DNA of 22,500 nucleotides. It comes from Cellvibrionaceae bacterium. Its GTDB lineage: Bacteria > Pseudomonadota > Gammaproteobacteria > Pseudomonadales > Cellvibrionaceae. The stretch is taken from positions 1-22,500 of the forward strand of contig JAOXRV010000542.1 in assembly GCA_025800435.1 (NCBI GenBank), read 5' to 3'. The notes under the pieces are model-generated. The model had not been told where the DNA came from and searched no databases. It saw nothing but the letters and a program-made list of their open reading frames with translations. This document shows positions 7,085-14,663 of this stretch, piece by piece. The position numbers and the translations under genes were made by a program. How positions within the stretch are numbered: the first letter of the stretch is position 1; each line of letters begins with the position of its first letter.

Positions 7085-8980
7085 ATGATAGAGATACAAG
7101 ATTTAAGTTTACAGCGCGGCCGCAAGATTCTGCTAGAGGATTGCAAGCTGCGCGTACACCCAGGCCAAAAAATTGGTCTAATTGGCGCCAACGGCAGCGG
7201 CAAATCCAGCCTGTTTAAACTGCTGCTGGGCGAGCTCGGGGCGGATAAGGGCCTGTGTAAGGTTCCCAACAGCTGGCGCCTGGCCCATATGGCCCAAGAA
7301 GTGGGCGAAAGCCAGCGCTGTGCACGCGATTATATTATCGACGGCGATGCCGGCTTGCGCCACCTGCAGCGGCAAATTGAAGCTGAAAACGGCAAGGGCA
7401 GCGACGCCTGTGGCGCCACCTTAGGCCGGCTCTACGATGAGCTAGAGCAATGCCAGGGCTATAGCGCTGACGCCCGAGCCGAGGCCCTGCTCAGCGGCCT
7501 CGGCTTTAAACCCAGCGACAGCGCACGTCCGGTGCAAGATTTTTCCGGGGGCTGGCGCATTCGCCTCAACCTGGCCCAAGCGCTGATGTGCCCCTCAGAC
7601 TTACTGCTGCTTGATGAGCCCACTAACCACTTAGATTTAGACGCGACCGTGTGGCTCGAACAGTGGCTGCAACAGTACCCGGGTACCTTGCTAATCATTT
7701 CTCACGATCGGGATTTTCTCGACAATGTGATCGACTACACGGTCAATTTACATCAGCAAAAACTCAATTTATATAAGGGTAACTATTCCAGTTACGAACG
7801 CCAAAAGGCCGAGCGCCTGGCGCAACAACAGGCCGCCTTTGACAAACAACAGCTGCGGGTAGCCGAGATTGAAAACTTTGTGCGCCGCTTTCGGGCCAAA
7901 GCCACCAAGGCCAAACAGGCCCAGAGCCGGCTAAAAGAATTAGAACGGATGGAGAGCATTGCCCCGGCCCACATCGACTCGCCCTTTAGCTTTAGCATTC
8001 CAGTGGCCGATAAACTGCCCCAAAGCCTGCTCAATTTACAGCAGGCCAGTTTGGGCTACGGCGACAAAGCCATTGTTGAAAAACCGAATTTAGGCTTGCT
8101 GCCCAGTAGTCGTATCGGCCTGCTCGGCCACAATGGCGCGGGCAAATCCACCTTGATCAAAACCCTGGCGGGTGATTTAAAACCCATTGCCGGCGAACTG
8201 AACCAATCGGAACACTTGGCCATTGGCTATTTTGCCCAGCACCAATTGGAAGCACTGGATTTACAAGCTTCTGCCGCCCTACATATTCAGCGCCTAAGCC
8301 CCAAGGCCAGCGAGCAGGAGATTCGAAACTTTCTCGGCGGCTTTGGCTTTCAGGGCGACCGTGCGTTTGAAATAATTAAGCACTTCTCCGGCGGCGAAAA
8401 AGCCCGCCTGGCACTGGCCCTGATTGCCTGGCAGAAACCCAACCTGCTACTGCTGGATGAGCCCACCAACCACCTGGACCTGGAAATGCGCCACGCGCTA
8501 ACCGTAGCATTACAAGCCTACGAGGGCGCAATCGTGTTGGTTTCCCACGATCGTCACCTATTAAAGAATACGGTAGAGCAGTTTATTCTGGTCGACAGCG
8601 GTCGCGCCGAACCTTTTAACGGTACCCTGGAAGACTACCAGGCCTGGCTGGCGCACAATAAACTAGAAACCGTTGAGGCGGGCACCGACAAAACCTCAAA
8701 GGTGGATAAAAAAGAGCAGCGTCAAGCCGCTGCCGCACAACGCCAAAAACTGCAGCCCCTGCGAAAAAAAATACAGCAATTGGAAAAGCAGATGGACAAC
8801 TGGCAGAAACAGCTGGATGAAACCGAAACCCGCCTGGCCGACAGTAGTTTATACGAAGGTAATAACCCCGAGTTGGCACCGCTGTTAAAACAACAGGGCG
8901 AACTGCGCCGTCAGCATGAGCAAGCGGAAGAGCAGTGGCTGGAATTAAGTGAAGAGCTGGAAGCCGCCAGTGCCAACTAG
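7085..8980 (+). CDS. yheS: ABC-F family ATPase, YheS-like
   Basis: Soluble tandem ATPase of the ABC-F class; such proteins act on the ribosome rather than transporting. It is 631 residues, close to E. coli YheS (637). The first ABC domain has Walker A GANGSGKSS (residues 34-42), signature FSGGWRIRLNLAQAL and LLLLDEPTNHLDLDATVWLE. A charged linker (about 245-300) follows, with FVRRFRAKATKAKQAQSRLK, the P-site tRNA interaction motif region. The second domain has GHNGAGKST, FSGGEKARLALALI and LLLLDEPTNHLDLEM. The last 90 residues form a Lys/Gln/Glu coiled coil. I start at MIEIQDLSLQRG rather than an in-frame TTG 48 bases upstream, matching the usual family N-terminus. Its stop overlaps the stop of the convergent LEA-2 gene. 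Confidence 0.93.
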   Translation: MIEIQDLSLQRGRKILLEDCKLRVHPGQKIGLIGANGSGKSSLFKLLLGELGADKGLCKVPNSWRLAHMAQEVGESQRCARDYIIDGDAGLRHLQRQIEAENGKGSDACGATLGRLYDELEQCQGYSADARAEALLSGLGFKPSDSARPVQDFSGGWRIRLNLAQALMCPSDLLLLDEPTNHLDLDATVWLEQWLQQYPGTLLIISHDRDFLDNVIDYTVNLHQQKLNLYKGNYSSYERQKAERLAQQQAAFDKQQLRVAEIENFVRRFRAKATKAKQAQSRLKELERMESIAPAHIDSPFSFSIPVADKLPQSLLNLQQASLGYGDKAIVEKPNLGLLPSSRIGLLGHNGAGKSTLIKTLAGDLKPIAGELNQSEHLAIGYFAQHQLEALDLQASAALHIQRLSPKASEQEIRNFLGGFGFQGDRAFEIIKHFSGGEKARLALALIAWQKPNLLLLDEPTNHLDLEMRHALTVALQAYEGAIVLVSHDRHLLKNTVEQFILVDSGRAEPFNGTLEDYQAWLAHNKLETVEAGTDKTSKVDKKEQRQAAAAQRQKLQPLRKKIQQLEKQMDNWQKQLDETETRLADSSLYEGNNPELAPLLKQQGELRRQHEQAEEQWLELSEELEAASAN

Positions 8981-9453
8981 GGCGCAGCCACTCCCAGATC
9001 TATCTTGCCGCCGTCCTGTAAGCGCAGCGACGGCCACAGGCCGCCGCTGTCGAGCTTAATCGCAAATTTGTAATCGATATTTTGCGGCGGTTTGTCCATT
9101 AGCTCGCGCAATAGCTTAAAACTCTGTAGCAGGCTGGCCTGGGCGATTACTTCAAACTCGCGGCTTTCGTAGGCGGGCACCTCGGGAATATCTTTGCTGA
9201 CCCCGGTGATCACCTCGAAGCCTTGCAAATTTAACTTATAGGAAGCGCCGATAATACTCAGGGCTTTACTACTGGGGTTTTCTAAGCGCAAACCAATTTT
9301 AAAGCGCGCCGCAAAGTTATCCGAGGGCAGCATTTGCACACTGCTCAACTGCAGGCGAGGCTCTTCATAGCCGCTGTACTCACGTGCGATATTGCTACAA
9401 CCAAACACCGACAGCAATAACAATACTAAAAAACTCCGCTGCAATTTTTTCAT
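8977..9453 (-). CDS. LEA type 2 (WHy-domain) family lipoprotein
   Basis: A 158-residue protein with a lipoprotein signal (LLLLSVFGC, Cys19), so probably anchored to a membrane facing the periplasm. The rest fits an LEA-2/WHy beta-sandwich: QLSSVQMLPSDNFAARFKIGLRLENPSSKALSIIGASYKLNLQGFEV is the classic 'LEVENPN-like then SYEL-like' order, and VPAYESREFEV follows. LEA-2 proteins are linked to desiccation and stress protection, but the role in gammaproteobacteria is not established. The start codon lies 2 bases after the elbB stop (GCGTAACCATG), so translation is very probably coupled to elbB. The stop TAG shares the palindrome CTAG with the stop of the convergent ABC-F gene. Confidence 0.85.
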   Translation of the reverse strand: MKKLQRSFLVLLLLSVFGCSNIAREYSGYEEPRLQLSSVQMLPSDNFAARFKIGLRLENPSSKALSIIGASYKLNLQGFEVITGVSKDIPEVPAYESREFEVIAQASLLQSFKLLRELMDKPPQNIDYKFAIKLDSGGLWPSLRLQDGGKIDLGVAAP

Positions 9454-9455
9454 GG

Positions 9456-10112
9456 TTACGCCAACTCTAAAACCTTATCAACCAGGGCGTTAATGCCGCT
9501 GGCCGCCTCGGCAATTCCGCCGGCCAACATATAGGCCGGGGTCGTAACCAGCTTATTCTCGACATCCACCACAATGGCATCTACCGCACAATTTTGGTGC
9601 TTAGCGCCACTGGCTTCCACCGCAGCGGCGGTATCCGCATCGCTGCCGATGGTGCAAAGAGCACCCTCACCAAAGATCTTTGCTGTCATCGCCGGGGCGA
9701 TGCACATTAAGCCCACCACTTTGCCCGCATCCTTAGCGGCCTGCATAAAACTCAAAAAATCAGGGTTAACACTAAGCTCGGGACCGGCCACGGCAAAGTC
9801 GGATAAGTTCTTGGCCGCACCAAAGCCACCGGGCACCACCACCGCATCAAAATCTGTGGCCTTGGCACTGGCGATATCGGCCACCGCACCACGGGCAATA
9901 CGGGCGGCTTCAACCATTACATTGCGGCTTTCGCCCTCGGCCACATCGCCAGTCAAGTGGTTGACCACGTGCATTTGCTCAATATTGGGGGCCAGACAGG
10001 TGACTTCTGCCCCGGCCTGATCGAGGCGCAGCAAGGTGATTACTGCCTCGTGAATTTCGGCACCGTCGTAAACCCCACAACCGGCCAGTACTACTGCGAC
10101 CTTTTTAGACAT
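9456..10112 (-). CDS. elbB: Isoprenoid biosynthesis glyoxalase ElbB (DJ-1/PfpI superfamily)
   Basis: A 218-residue member of the DJ-1/PfpI/class-I amidotransferase-like superfamily. ElbB has glyoxalase activity in vitro and was named for an effect on isoprenoid biosynthesis. Visible features: VAVVLAGCGVYDGAEIHEA at the N-terminus, VVVPGGFGAAKNLSDFA in the middle, VGLMCIAPAM with the nucleophile-elbow cysteine, and LVTTPAYMLAGGIAEAASGI at the end. Cytoplasmic. A strong AGGAGA precedes the ATG by about 8 bases. The LEA-2 lipoprotein gene follows after 2 bases, so the two form an operon. Upstream are a TAGAAT -10 candidate and then the MITE-like element. Confidence 0.93.
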   Translation of the reverse strand: MSKKVAVVLAGCGVYDGAEIHEAVITLLRLDQAGAEVTCLAPNIEQMHVVNHLTGDVAEGESRNVMVEAARIARGAVADIASAKATDFDAVVVPGGFGAAKNLSDFAVAGPELSVNPDFLSFMQAAKDAGKVVGLMCIAPAMTAKIFGEGALCTIGSDADTAAAVEASGAKHQNCAVDAIVVDVENKLVTTPAYMLAGGIAEAASGINALVDKVLELA

Positions 10113-10145
10113 GCTCTGTCTCCTGCTTGAATTTAACCTTAAGTA

Positions 10146-10151
10146 ATTCTA
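10146..10151 (-). promoter_or_regulatory. Candidate -10 box for elbB
   Basis: On the minus strand TAGAAT (5 of 6 matches) lies about 34 bases upstream of the elbB ATG. The matching -35 is weak (TCAAGA at 17-base spacing). Both boxes lie outside the MITE-like element, whose near end is at 10181. Confidence 0.3.
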
Positions 10152-10180
10152 ACCGAAGAAAAACACCTCTTGAAAGGGTG

Positions 10181-10462
10181 TTAAGGTAGCTCTGAATAAC
10201 TCGATGATGCTCAGCGGGATCCTAAAGCGTACAGCTGCAAGGCGCGCTGCGCAGTGAATGCTGGCCGCCTTTACAAGCAGCGCAACACCGCAGATGTGCG
10301 CTTTAGGGCCCGCCCTGCGGGCCTTGAGGCACCTTTTATAACCACATGGCCTAGCGGTGTTGCTCGCTCTTGACGTGCGCGCAGCATGCCTTCGAGCGAG
10401 CGCCTTGCTAGGGCGTTTGCCTCAAGGCCTGAGCGTCACCGAGTTATTCAGAGGTACCTTAA
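10181..10462. mobile_element. MITE-like non-autonomous element with 34-bp terminal inverted repeats
   Basis: The left end (10181-10214) and the reverse complement of the right end (10429-10462) agree at 31 of 34 positions. Both outermost ends are TTAA, which may be the 4-bp target duplication; the element proper would then be 10185-10458 (274 bp), ending GGTAGC/GGTACC. There is no transposase gene. Inside are more perfect inverted pairs: cctaaagcg 10221-10229 with 10299-10307, gcaacaccgc 10282-10291 with 10354-10363, gccttgaggc 10321-10330 with 10419-10428, and gctcgctc 10362-10369 with 10394-10401. The TTAA site fits the YTAR target of IS5-group elements, and the TGAATAA core recalls IS903/IS5 ends; that family link is inference. 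It lies between the ompA terminator and the elbB promoter, disrupting neither. Confidence 0.8.
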
Positions 10463-10525
10463 GTATTGCTTCGACCGAGCCCTGTGGTGGAGGTGTGTTG
10501 CACAACAAGGGCTTATCACCAAACA

Positions 10526-10552
10526 AAAAACCCGGGACTTGCCCGGGTTTTT
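10526..10552 (-). terminator. Rho-independent terminator of the ompA transcript
   Basis: Perfect 11-bp stem, aaaaacccggg (10526-10536) with cccgggttttt (10542-10552), around a 5-base loop. On the minus strand the hairpin ends in a run of six T. It lies 21 bases beyond the ompA-family stop codon. The opposite strand also has a T-run, so it may act both ways. Confidence 0.9.
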
Positions 10553-10572
10553 AACTACTTTAAAAGCGCTGC

Positions 10573-11673
10573 TTATTCAGTAGTTTCAGTGCTGATCTCA
10601 GCAACCACGCGGCGGTTGGCAGCGCGGCCCTCAACGGTACCGTTGTCGGCAACTGGACGGCTCTCGCCGTAACCGGTAGCACTTACGCGGCTGGAATCTA
10701 CGCCATAGTCTTGAACCAGAATCTTAGCAACGGCATTGGCGCGACGCTCAGACAGGGACTGGTTGTAAGCATCAGAAGCGGTAGAGTCGGTGTGACCGGC
10801 CAGCTCAACATTGGTGCTGTCGTACTGCTTCATAAAGTCGGCAACGTCTTTAATCTCAGACATGTACTGAGGCTTGACGTAAGACTTGTCTACGTCGAAC
10901 TTAACGTCCAGTTCGGTAGAAACAGTCTTAGAGATCTTCTCTTCACAGCCTTCGCTGTCAACCGTGGCTCCGGCTGGGGTGTCGGGGCACAGGTCGCCGT
11001 AGTCGTAAACACCATCGCGGTCGCTATCGATTGGGCAACCTTTGCCATCAACCGCTACACCGGCTGGGGTGTTGGGGCACTGGTCCAGGGCGTCTTCAAC
11101 GCTGTCGCCGTCGGCATCGTTCTTAGCGGCAACCGCAGAGGTGCCACCAACCAAGTAAGCCACACCCAAGCCCAGGGCGTAATCGGTTACCTCGTTGTCC
11201 ATGCTGTGAATCGCGCGCAGGTCACCGCGCAGCTGCCAGTCGTTAGAAAGGAAGTACTTAACGCCACCGCCAAAGTTGAGGGCGGTTTCACGGTGCTTAT
11301 CGCCGCCGTCGGCCTCAAAGCTCTGATCGCCGGCACCGCCAACCAAGAAAGGCTGCCAATTGCCACTGCGGGCCAGGTTGTAAACCGCATCTAGGCGGTA
11401 GTGACGACCGTCGATCTCGATGGCGCTATTGCCATCCTCATCGGTCTCGAAACCGTTGGCAACGGCTTCCAGAGTGAAATTCTCACTCAACACCCAACCC
11501 AGGCCGATGTTCAGGCCATTGTCATCACCGATAGCACGATCGGAATCAAACATATGACGACTGGCACCTAAATAGGTCTCAAAGCTATGATTTTCGGCAA
11601 GAACAGTGGCAGTTCCCATGCTGCTGGCCACACCCATAGCTAACAACAAAGCCTTCTTCTTGTATGTTTTCAT
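10573..11673 (-). CDS. OmpA/OprF-like outer membrane protein with thrombospondin type-3 repeats
   Basis: Outer-membrane porin/structural protein tying the envelope to peptidoglycan. The 366 residues begin with a signal peptide cleaved near VLA (residue 26). Residues 30-178 form an eight-strand OmpA-type barrel (alternating aromatic strands, YLGASRHMFDSDRAIGDDNG). Residues 186-243 contain two TSP3-like calcium-binding repeats (DADGDSVEDALDQCP, DSDRDGVYDYGDLCP) with four cysteines. Residues 255-361 are the OmpA peptidoglycan-binding domain, with Asp296 in GHTD and Arg310/311 in SERRAN for diaminopimelate contact. AAGGAG lies 9 bases before the ATG and a strong terminator follows. The DUF2959 lipoprotein gene is 33 bases upstream on the same strand. 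Confidence 0.95.
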   Translation of the reverse strand: MKTYKKKALLLAMGVASSMGTATVLAENHSFETYLGASRHMFDSDRAIGDDNGLNIGLGWVLSENFTLEAVANGFETDEDGNSAIEIDGRHYRLDAVYNLARSGNWQPFLVGGAGDQSFEADGGDKHRETALNFGGGVKYFLSNDWQLRGDLRAIHSMDNEVTDYALGLGVAYLVGGTSAVAAKNDADGDSVEDALDQCPNTPAGVAVDGKGCPIDSDRDGVYDYGDLCPDTPAGATVDSEGCEEKISKTVSTELDVKFDVDKSYVKPQYMSEIKDVADFMKQYDSTNVELAGHTDSTASDAYNQSLSERRANAVAKILVQDYGVDSSRVSATGYGESRPVADNGTVEGRAANRRVVAEISTETTE

Positions 11674-11706
11674 TAAGTTAACTCCTTAATTATTTAGACT
11701 AAATCC

Positions 11707-12354
11707 CTACTTTAAACTCTCGATGAACTTCTCCGACGCTTTGATGGAATCCTCCATGCGCGCGATTAAGGTATTAATATCTCGACGCAGACCACCAAAT
11801 TCTGATTTCAACGAGCTGATCGCGCGTGCGTTTAAATTGTGTTTTAAATACAGCACTTGATCATTAAACGTTGTCAGTACAGGGGCCATTTTGGCTTCGG
11901 CGGCGCGCATAGTGCTCAGCATTTTTTTGTACTGGCTGCGGGTATCACGCAGGGTACGCTGGCTGTCGCGGCGCAAGCTGGCGCTGCTGTACTGTTGTAA
12001 TTCTTCTTCCCACTCTTCGAACAAGGCCTCAGCCACGTCTTCGACTTTATCGATACGGGCACTGACATTGTCCGCTTCCTGCTTGGAATCCTGATAGGCT
12101 TCAAACAGGTTTTCATAAACCTCTTGCAGCTCACCGCCTTGATAACCCAGCTCTTGGCTGAAGCGATCAAGGGCATCGCGAAACTGCTCTTTGGCATCGA
12201 CTTGGGCGTCACGGACCTCTTCGATTCGATCGGAGAGAATATCGCGCTTGTGAACACCGACCTTTTCCATGGCCGAGTAATAGGCGGATTGACAGGCAAG
12301 CAGGGTGAAAGACAACAAAACAAACACTACAAACTTGAAAGCCGGACGTAACAT
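11707..12354 (-). CDS. DUF2959 family lipoprotein
   Basis: A 215-residue protein starting MLRPAFKFVVFVLLSFTLLACQS: a lipoprotein signal with lipobox LLAC (Cys21). After SAYYSAMEKVGVHKRDIL comes an almost entirely helical, charged sequence with coiled-coil character, ending in EFGGLRRDINTLIARMEDSIKASEKFI. This is the DUF2959 pattern; function unknown, location probably periplasmic. I chose the ATG at 12354, with AGGGG 6 bases upstream and the lipobox in the normal place; an earlier in-frame start would put 21 residues before the signal peptide. It lies immediately upstream of the OmpA-family gene and may share its transcript, though no terminator or promoter is clear in the 33-base gap. Confidence 0.88.
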   Translation of the reverse strand: MLRPAFKFVVFVLLSFTLLACQSAYYSAMEKVGVHKRDILSDRIEEVRDAQVDAKEQFRDALDRFSQELGYQGGELQEVYENLFEAYQDSKQEADNVSARIDKVEDVAEALFEEWEEELQQYSSASLRRDSQRTLRDTRSQYKKMLSTMRAAEAKMAPVLTTFNDQVLYLKHNLNARAISSLKSEFGGLRRDINTLIARMEDSIKASEKFIESLK

Positions 12355-12483
12355 GTGTGCCCCTATGGTAATTCTTGAACCGTAGTTGCCAACATTAGCA
12401 ATACACACAGCCAGCAAGTACGAGCTTGGGCTGCATTCTAGCCTATTTTTTCCGGCTTTCCTATTAACGTGAATAAAATCACA

Positions 12484-13194
12484 TTAACTGTTTTCGGGTT
12501 TGACGAAGAGTAAATCCCAGACCCCGTGACCCAATCGGTCACCGCGACGCTCAAATTTCGTTACTGGTCGGTAGTCGGGCCTAGGCGCGAATAAATATTC
12601 GCCCTGGCTATTGCTCAGCTCTGGCGCCAAGCTCAACACTTCCATCATATGCTCCGCATAGGGTTCCCAATCGGTCGCAAAATGACATATACCAGCAGGG
12701 CGCAGCTTGCGGCTGAGCGCATGAACAAAGGCTGAATTCACTATACGCCGTTTATTGTGCTTCTTTTTGTGCCAAGGGTCGGGGAAATACAGCTGAAATC
12801 GATCAATCGAATCGTCAGCGATGCAATCTTCTAATACATCGTTGGCATCGGCCATATAGACACGTAAATTATTTACGCCCTCAAGACCGGCATTATTTAT
12901 TAAGCGGCCAACGCCGGGCGGGTGAACTTCAATGCCAATAAAATCTTTGTCCGGCTCGGCCTTGGCCATCTCTAACAGCGAGTCGCCCATGCCAAAACCC
13001 ACCTCTAACACCCGTGGGGCACGGCGACCAAAGATCTCATCAAAGTTTTGCATGCCATCGAACAAGCTCAAGCCATAGCTGGGCCAATACTGTTCAAAGG
13101 CGCGACGTTGGCCCTCGGTAATGCGGCCGGCGCGAATCACAAAGCTGCGAATCGACTTGGGTTTATATTCAGGTTTGATAATTAAATCTTGCAT
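12484..13194 (-). CDS. trmB: tRNA (guanine-N7-)-methyltransferase
   Basis: SAM-dependent enzyme that makes m7G46 in the tRNA variable loop. About 236 residues. The SAM-binding motif is VLEVGFGMGDSLLEMA, followed by DFIGIEVHPPGVGRLI (the acidic residue contacting SAM) and the TrmB hallmark FPDPWHKKKHNKRRI. The C-terminus has PDYRPVTKFERRGDRLGHGVWDL, the usual T-x-F-E-x-R-G region. I start at ATG 13194, two bases after the DUF423 stop with GAG 6 bases upstream; a GTG at 13200 overlapping that stop would add two residues. It follows the DUF423 gene directly and is probably translationally coupled to it. Confidence 0.96.
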   Translation of the reverse strand: MQDLIIKPEYKPKSIRSFVIRAGRITEGQRRAFEQYWPSYGLSLFDGMQNFDEIFGRRAPRVLEVGFGMGDSLLEMAKAEPDKDFIGIEVHPPGVGRLINNAGLEGVNNLRVYMADANDVLEDCIADDSIDRFQLYFPDPWHKKKHNKRRIVNSAFVHALSRKLRPAGICHFATDWEPYAEHMMEVLSLAPELSNSQGEYLFAPRPDYRPVTKFERRGDRLGHGVWDLLFVKPENS

Positions 13195-13196
13195 TT

Positions 13197-13592
13197 TCAC
13201 TCGCTATTACGCAGACCGAGCGCAGCCCAAAACAATAGGGCCCAGCCCACAATTAACGACACGCCACCAACTGGGGTGACAGGCCCCAACCATTTTGGCG
13301 CACCTAAACACAGCGCATATATGCTGCCACTAAATAAAATAATACCGAGTTGCCAGCTCGAAGCCACCCACAACCACAGCCGATGGCGACAATATGCGGC
13401 TAAAGCGGCTAGGCCCAGCAGCCCTAAGCTGTGATAAAAATGGTAAGCACTGGCCGTATTAAAAGCCGACCAGAGCTTATCGTCCAACTGCGGCCGCAAG
13501 CCGTGGGCACCATACGCACCCAACACCACAGCAAATAAGCCATTGATGGCTGCCAGGGCTAAAATAATTGCAAATACAGGTCTATGTTTCAC
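13197..13592 (-). CDS. DUF423 family small membrane protein
   Basis: A 131-residue protein with four hydrophobic helices. The N-terminus, FAIILALAAINGLFAVVLGAYGAHGL, is the DUF423 signature (small residues leading to GAxGAHxL), followed by AYHFYHSLGLL and LFSGSIYALCLG. The family sits in the inner membrane and has no established role. The start is GTG, chosen because no other start fits the family N-terminus; the ribosome-binding site is weak. It lies 75 bases after rpoH with a strong terminator between, so it needs its own promoter (TTTAAT about 8 bases upstream is a possible -10). The stop is followed two bases later by the trmB ATG. Confidence 0.9.
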   Translation of the reverse strand: MKHRPVFAIILALAAINGLFAVVLGAYGAHGLRPQLDDKLWSAFNTASAYHFYHSLGLLGLAALAAYCRHRLWLWVASSWQLGIILFSGSIYALCLGAPKWLGPVTPVGGVSLIVGWALLFWAALGLRNSE

Positions 13593-13622
13593 TCGAATTA
13601 AACTCGGCGCAGGACACTAACA

Positions 13623-13648
13623 AAAAAAGCCGCTACTGCGGCTTTTTT
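13623..13648 (-). terminator. Rho-independent terminator after rpoH
   Basis: Perfect 11-bp stem (13623-13633 with 13638-13648), loop tact, core gccgc/gcggc, flanked by an A-run and a T-run. It starts 20 bases past the rpoH stop on the minus strand, separating rpoH from the DUF423-trmB unit. Confidence 0.92.
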
Positions 13649-13667
13649 AATAACGTAAACCCTAGGC

Positions 13668-14522
13668 TTATATATCGATACAGGCCTTGAGCTTTTTCAT
13701 GGCGTTTTTTTCCAGCTGGCGAATTCGCTCGGCGGAAACACCGTACTGGGCGGCCAGCTCGTGCAGAGTGGATTTTTCTTCGCTGAGCCAGCGCTGCTGC
13801 AAGATATCGCGGCTGCGCTCATCCAGGGTTTGCAGTGCTTCGGTCAGGCTGGCGACACTGTTCTGCTCCCAGTCCAGATGCTCCAGCGCCAGCGCCGGGT
13901 CGGCAGCGCGGTCTTCCAAGTAGTTGGCCGGAGCCTGGTAGGCACTGTCGTCATCGTCATCGGCACCGGCGTCAAAGGCGGTATCGCTGGCGGCCAGGCG
14001 GCCTTCCATTTCGCGCACATGGCTGACATCCACATTGAGGTCGGCGGCCACCGCTTCGGCCTCGGCATTATTGAGCCAGGCCAAGCGCTTTTTGGCGCTG
14101 CGCAGGTTAAAGAACAACTTGCGCTGGGCCTTGGTGGTGGCCACTTTAACAATGCGCCAGTTGCGCAGGATAAACTCGTGCATCTCGGCCTTGATCCAGT
14201 GCACGGCAAAGGAAACCAGACGCACGCCGCGGTTGGGGTCAAAGCGCTTGACCGCCTTCATCAGGCCAACATTGCCCTCTTGGATCAGGTCGGCCTGGGA
14301 CAGGCCATAACCAGAGTAGGATTTGGCGATGTGCACCACAAAGCGCAGGTGGGCCATAACCAACTGGCGGGCGGCATCTAAATTCTCGTGATAATACAGG
14401 TCTTCGGCCAGGCTTTTTTCTTCCTCGGCCGTCAGCACGCTGATGCTGTTTACCGCCTGCATATACGCGCCCAGATTGGCCCCTGGGGATAGCATGCCTG
14501 CAGGTTGTAAGGCTGTACTCAT
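13668..14522 (-). CDS. rpoH: RNA polymerase sigma-32 (heat-shock) factor
   Basis: Alternative sigma factor that directs transcription of heat-shock chaperones and proteases. The 284 residues match E. coli RpoH in length. Region 2: NLDAARQLVMAHLRFVVHIA, then SQADLIQEGNVGLMKAVKRFD and VSFAVHWIKAEMHEFILRNW. The RpoH box QRKLFFNLR (residues 133-141) separates it from RpoD/RpoS. Region 4 is LDERSRDILQQRW through VSAERIRQLEKNAMKKLK, a helix-turn-helix for -35 recognition. GGAG lies about 9 bases before the ATG. The gene follows ftsX after 141 bases, which should contain its own promoter (TAATAT near 14548 on the minus strand is a weak candidate). A strong terminator follows. Confidence 0.97.
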   Translation of the reverse strand: MSTALQPAGMLSPGANLGAYMQAVNSISVLTAEEEKSLAEDLYYHENLDAARQLVMAHLRFVVHIAKSYSGYGLSQADLIQEGNVGLMKAVKRFDPNRGVRLVSFAVHWIKAEMHEFILRNWRIVKVATTKAQRKLFFNLRSAKKRLAWLNNAEAEAVAADLNVDVSHVREMEGRLAASDTAFDAGADDDDDSAYQAPANYLEDRAADPALALEHLDWEQNSVASLTEALQTLDERSRDILQQRWLSEEKSTLHELAAQYGVSAERIRQLEKNAMKKLKACIDI

Positions 14523-14663
14523 AGATTAATCTCCGTCACTCGACCGACTATATTAGCAGTTAACCTTTTCGACCGCTAATACTAACCCAGGTTCTGGCAA
14601 CGGGCATTTAAGAGTTGTAAAGGTTTTGCTTGTTTTTTAAGCATATCGGTACAGCTGCGGGGC

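Noticed and set aside
10357..10583. Short plus-strand frames inside and beside the MITE-like element
   Set aside because: They run through the terminal inverted repeat and the ompA terminator and resemble no known protein.
10711..11394. Long plus-strand open frame opposite the OmpA-family gene (227 codons)
   Set aside because: It is the antisense shadow of a clearly recognisable gene; its translation has no domain pattern and no ribosome-binding site.
13761..14381. Long plus-strand open frame opposite rpoH
   Set aside because: Antisense to conserved rpoH codons; composition follows the codon bias of the opposite strand.
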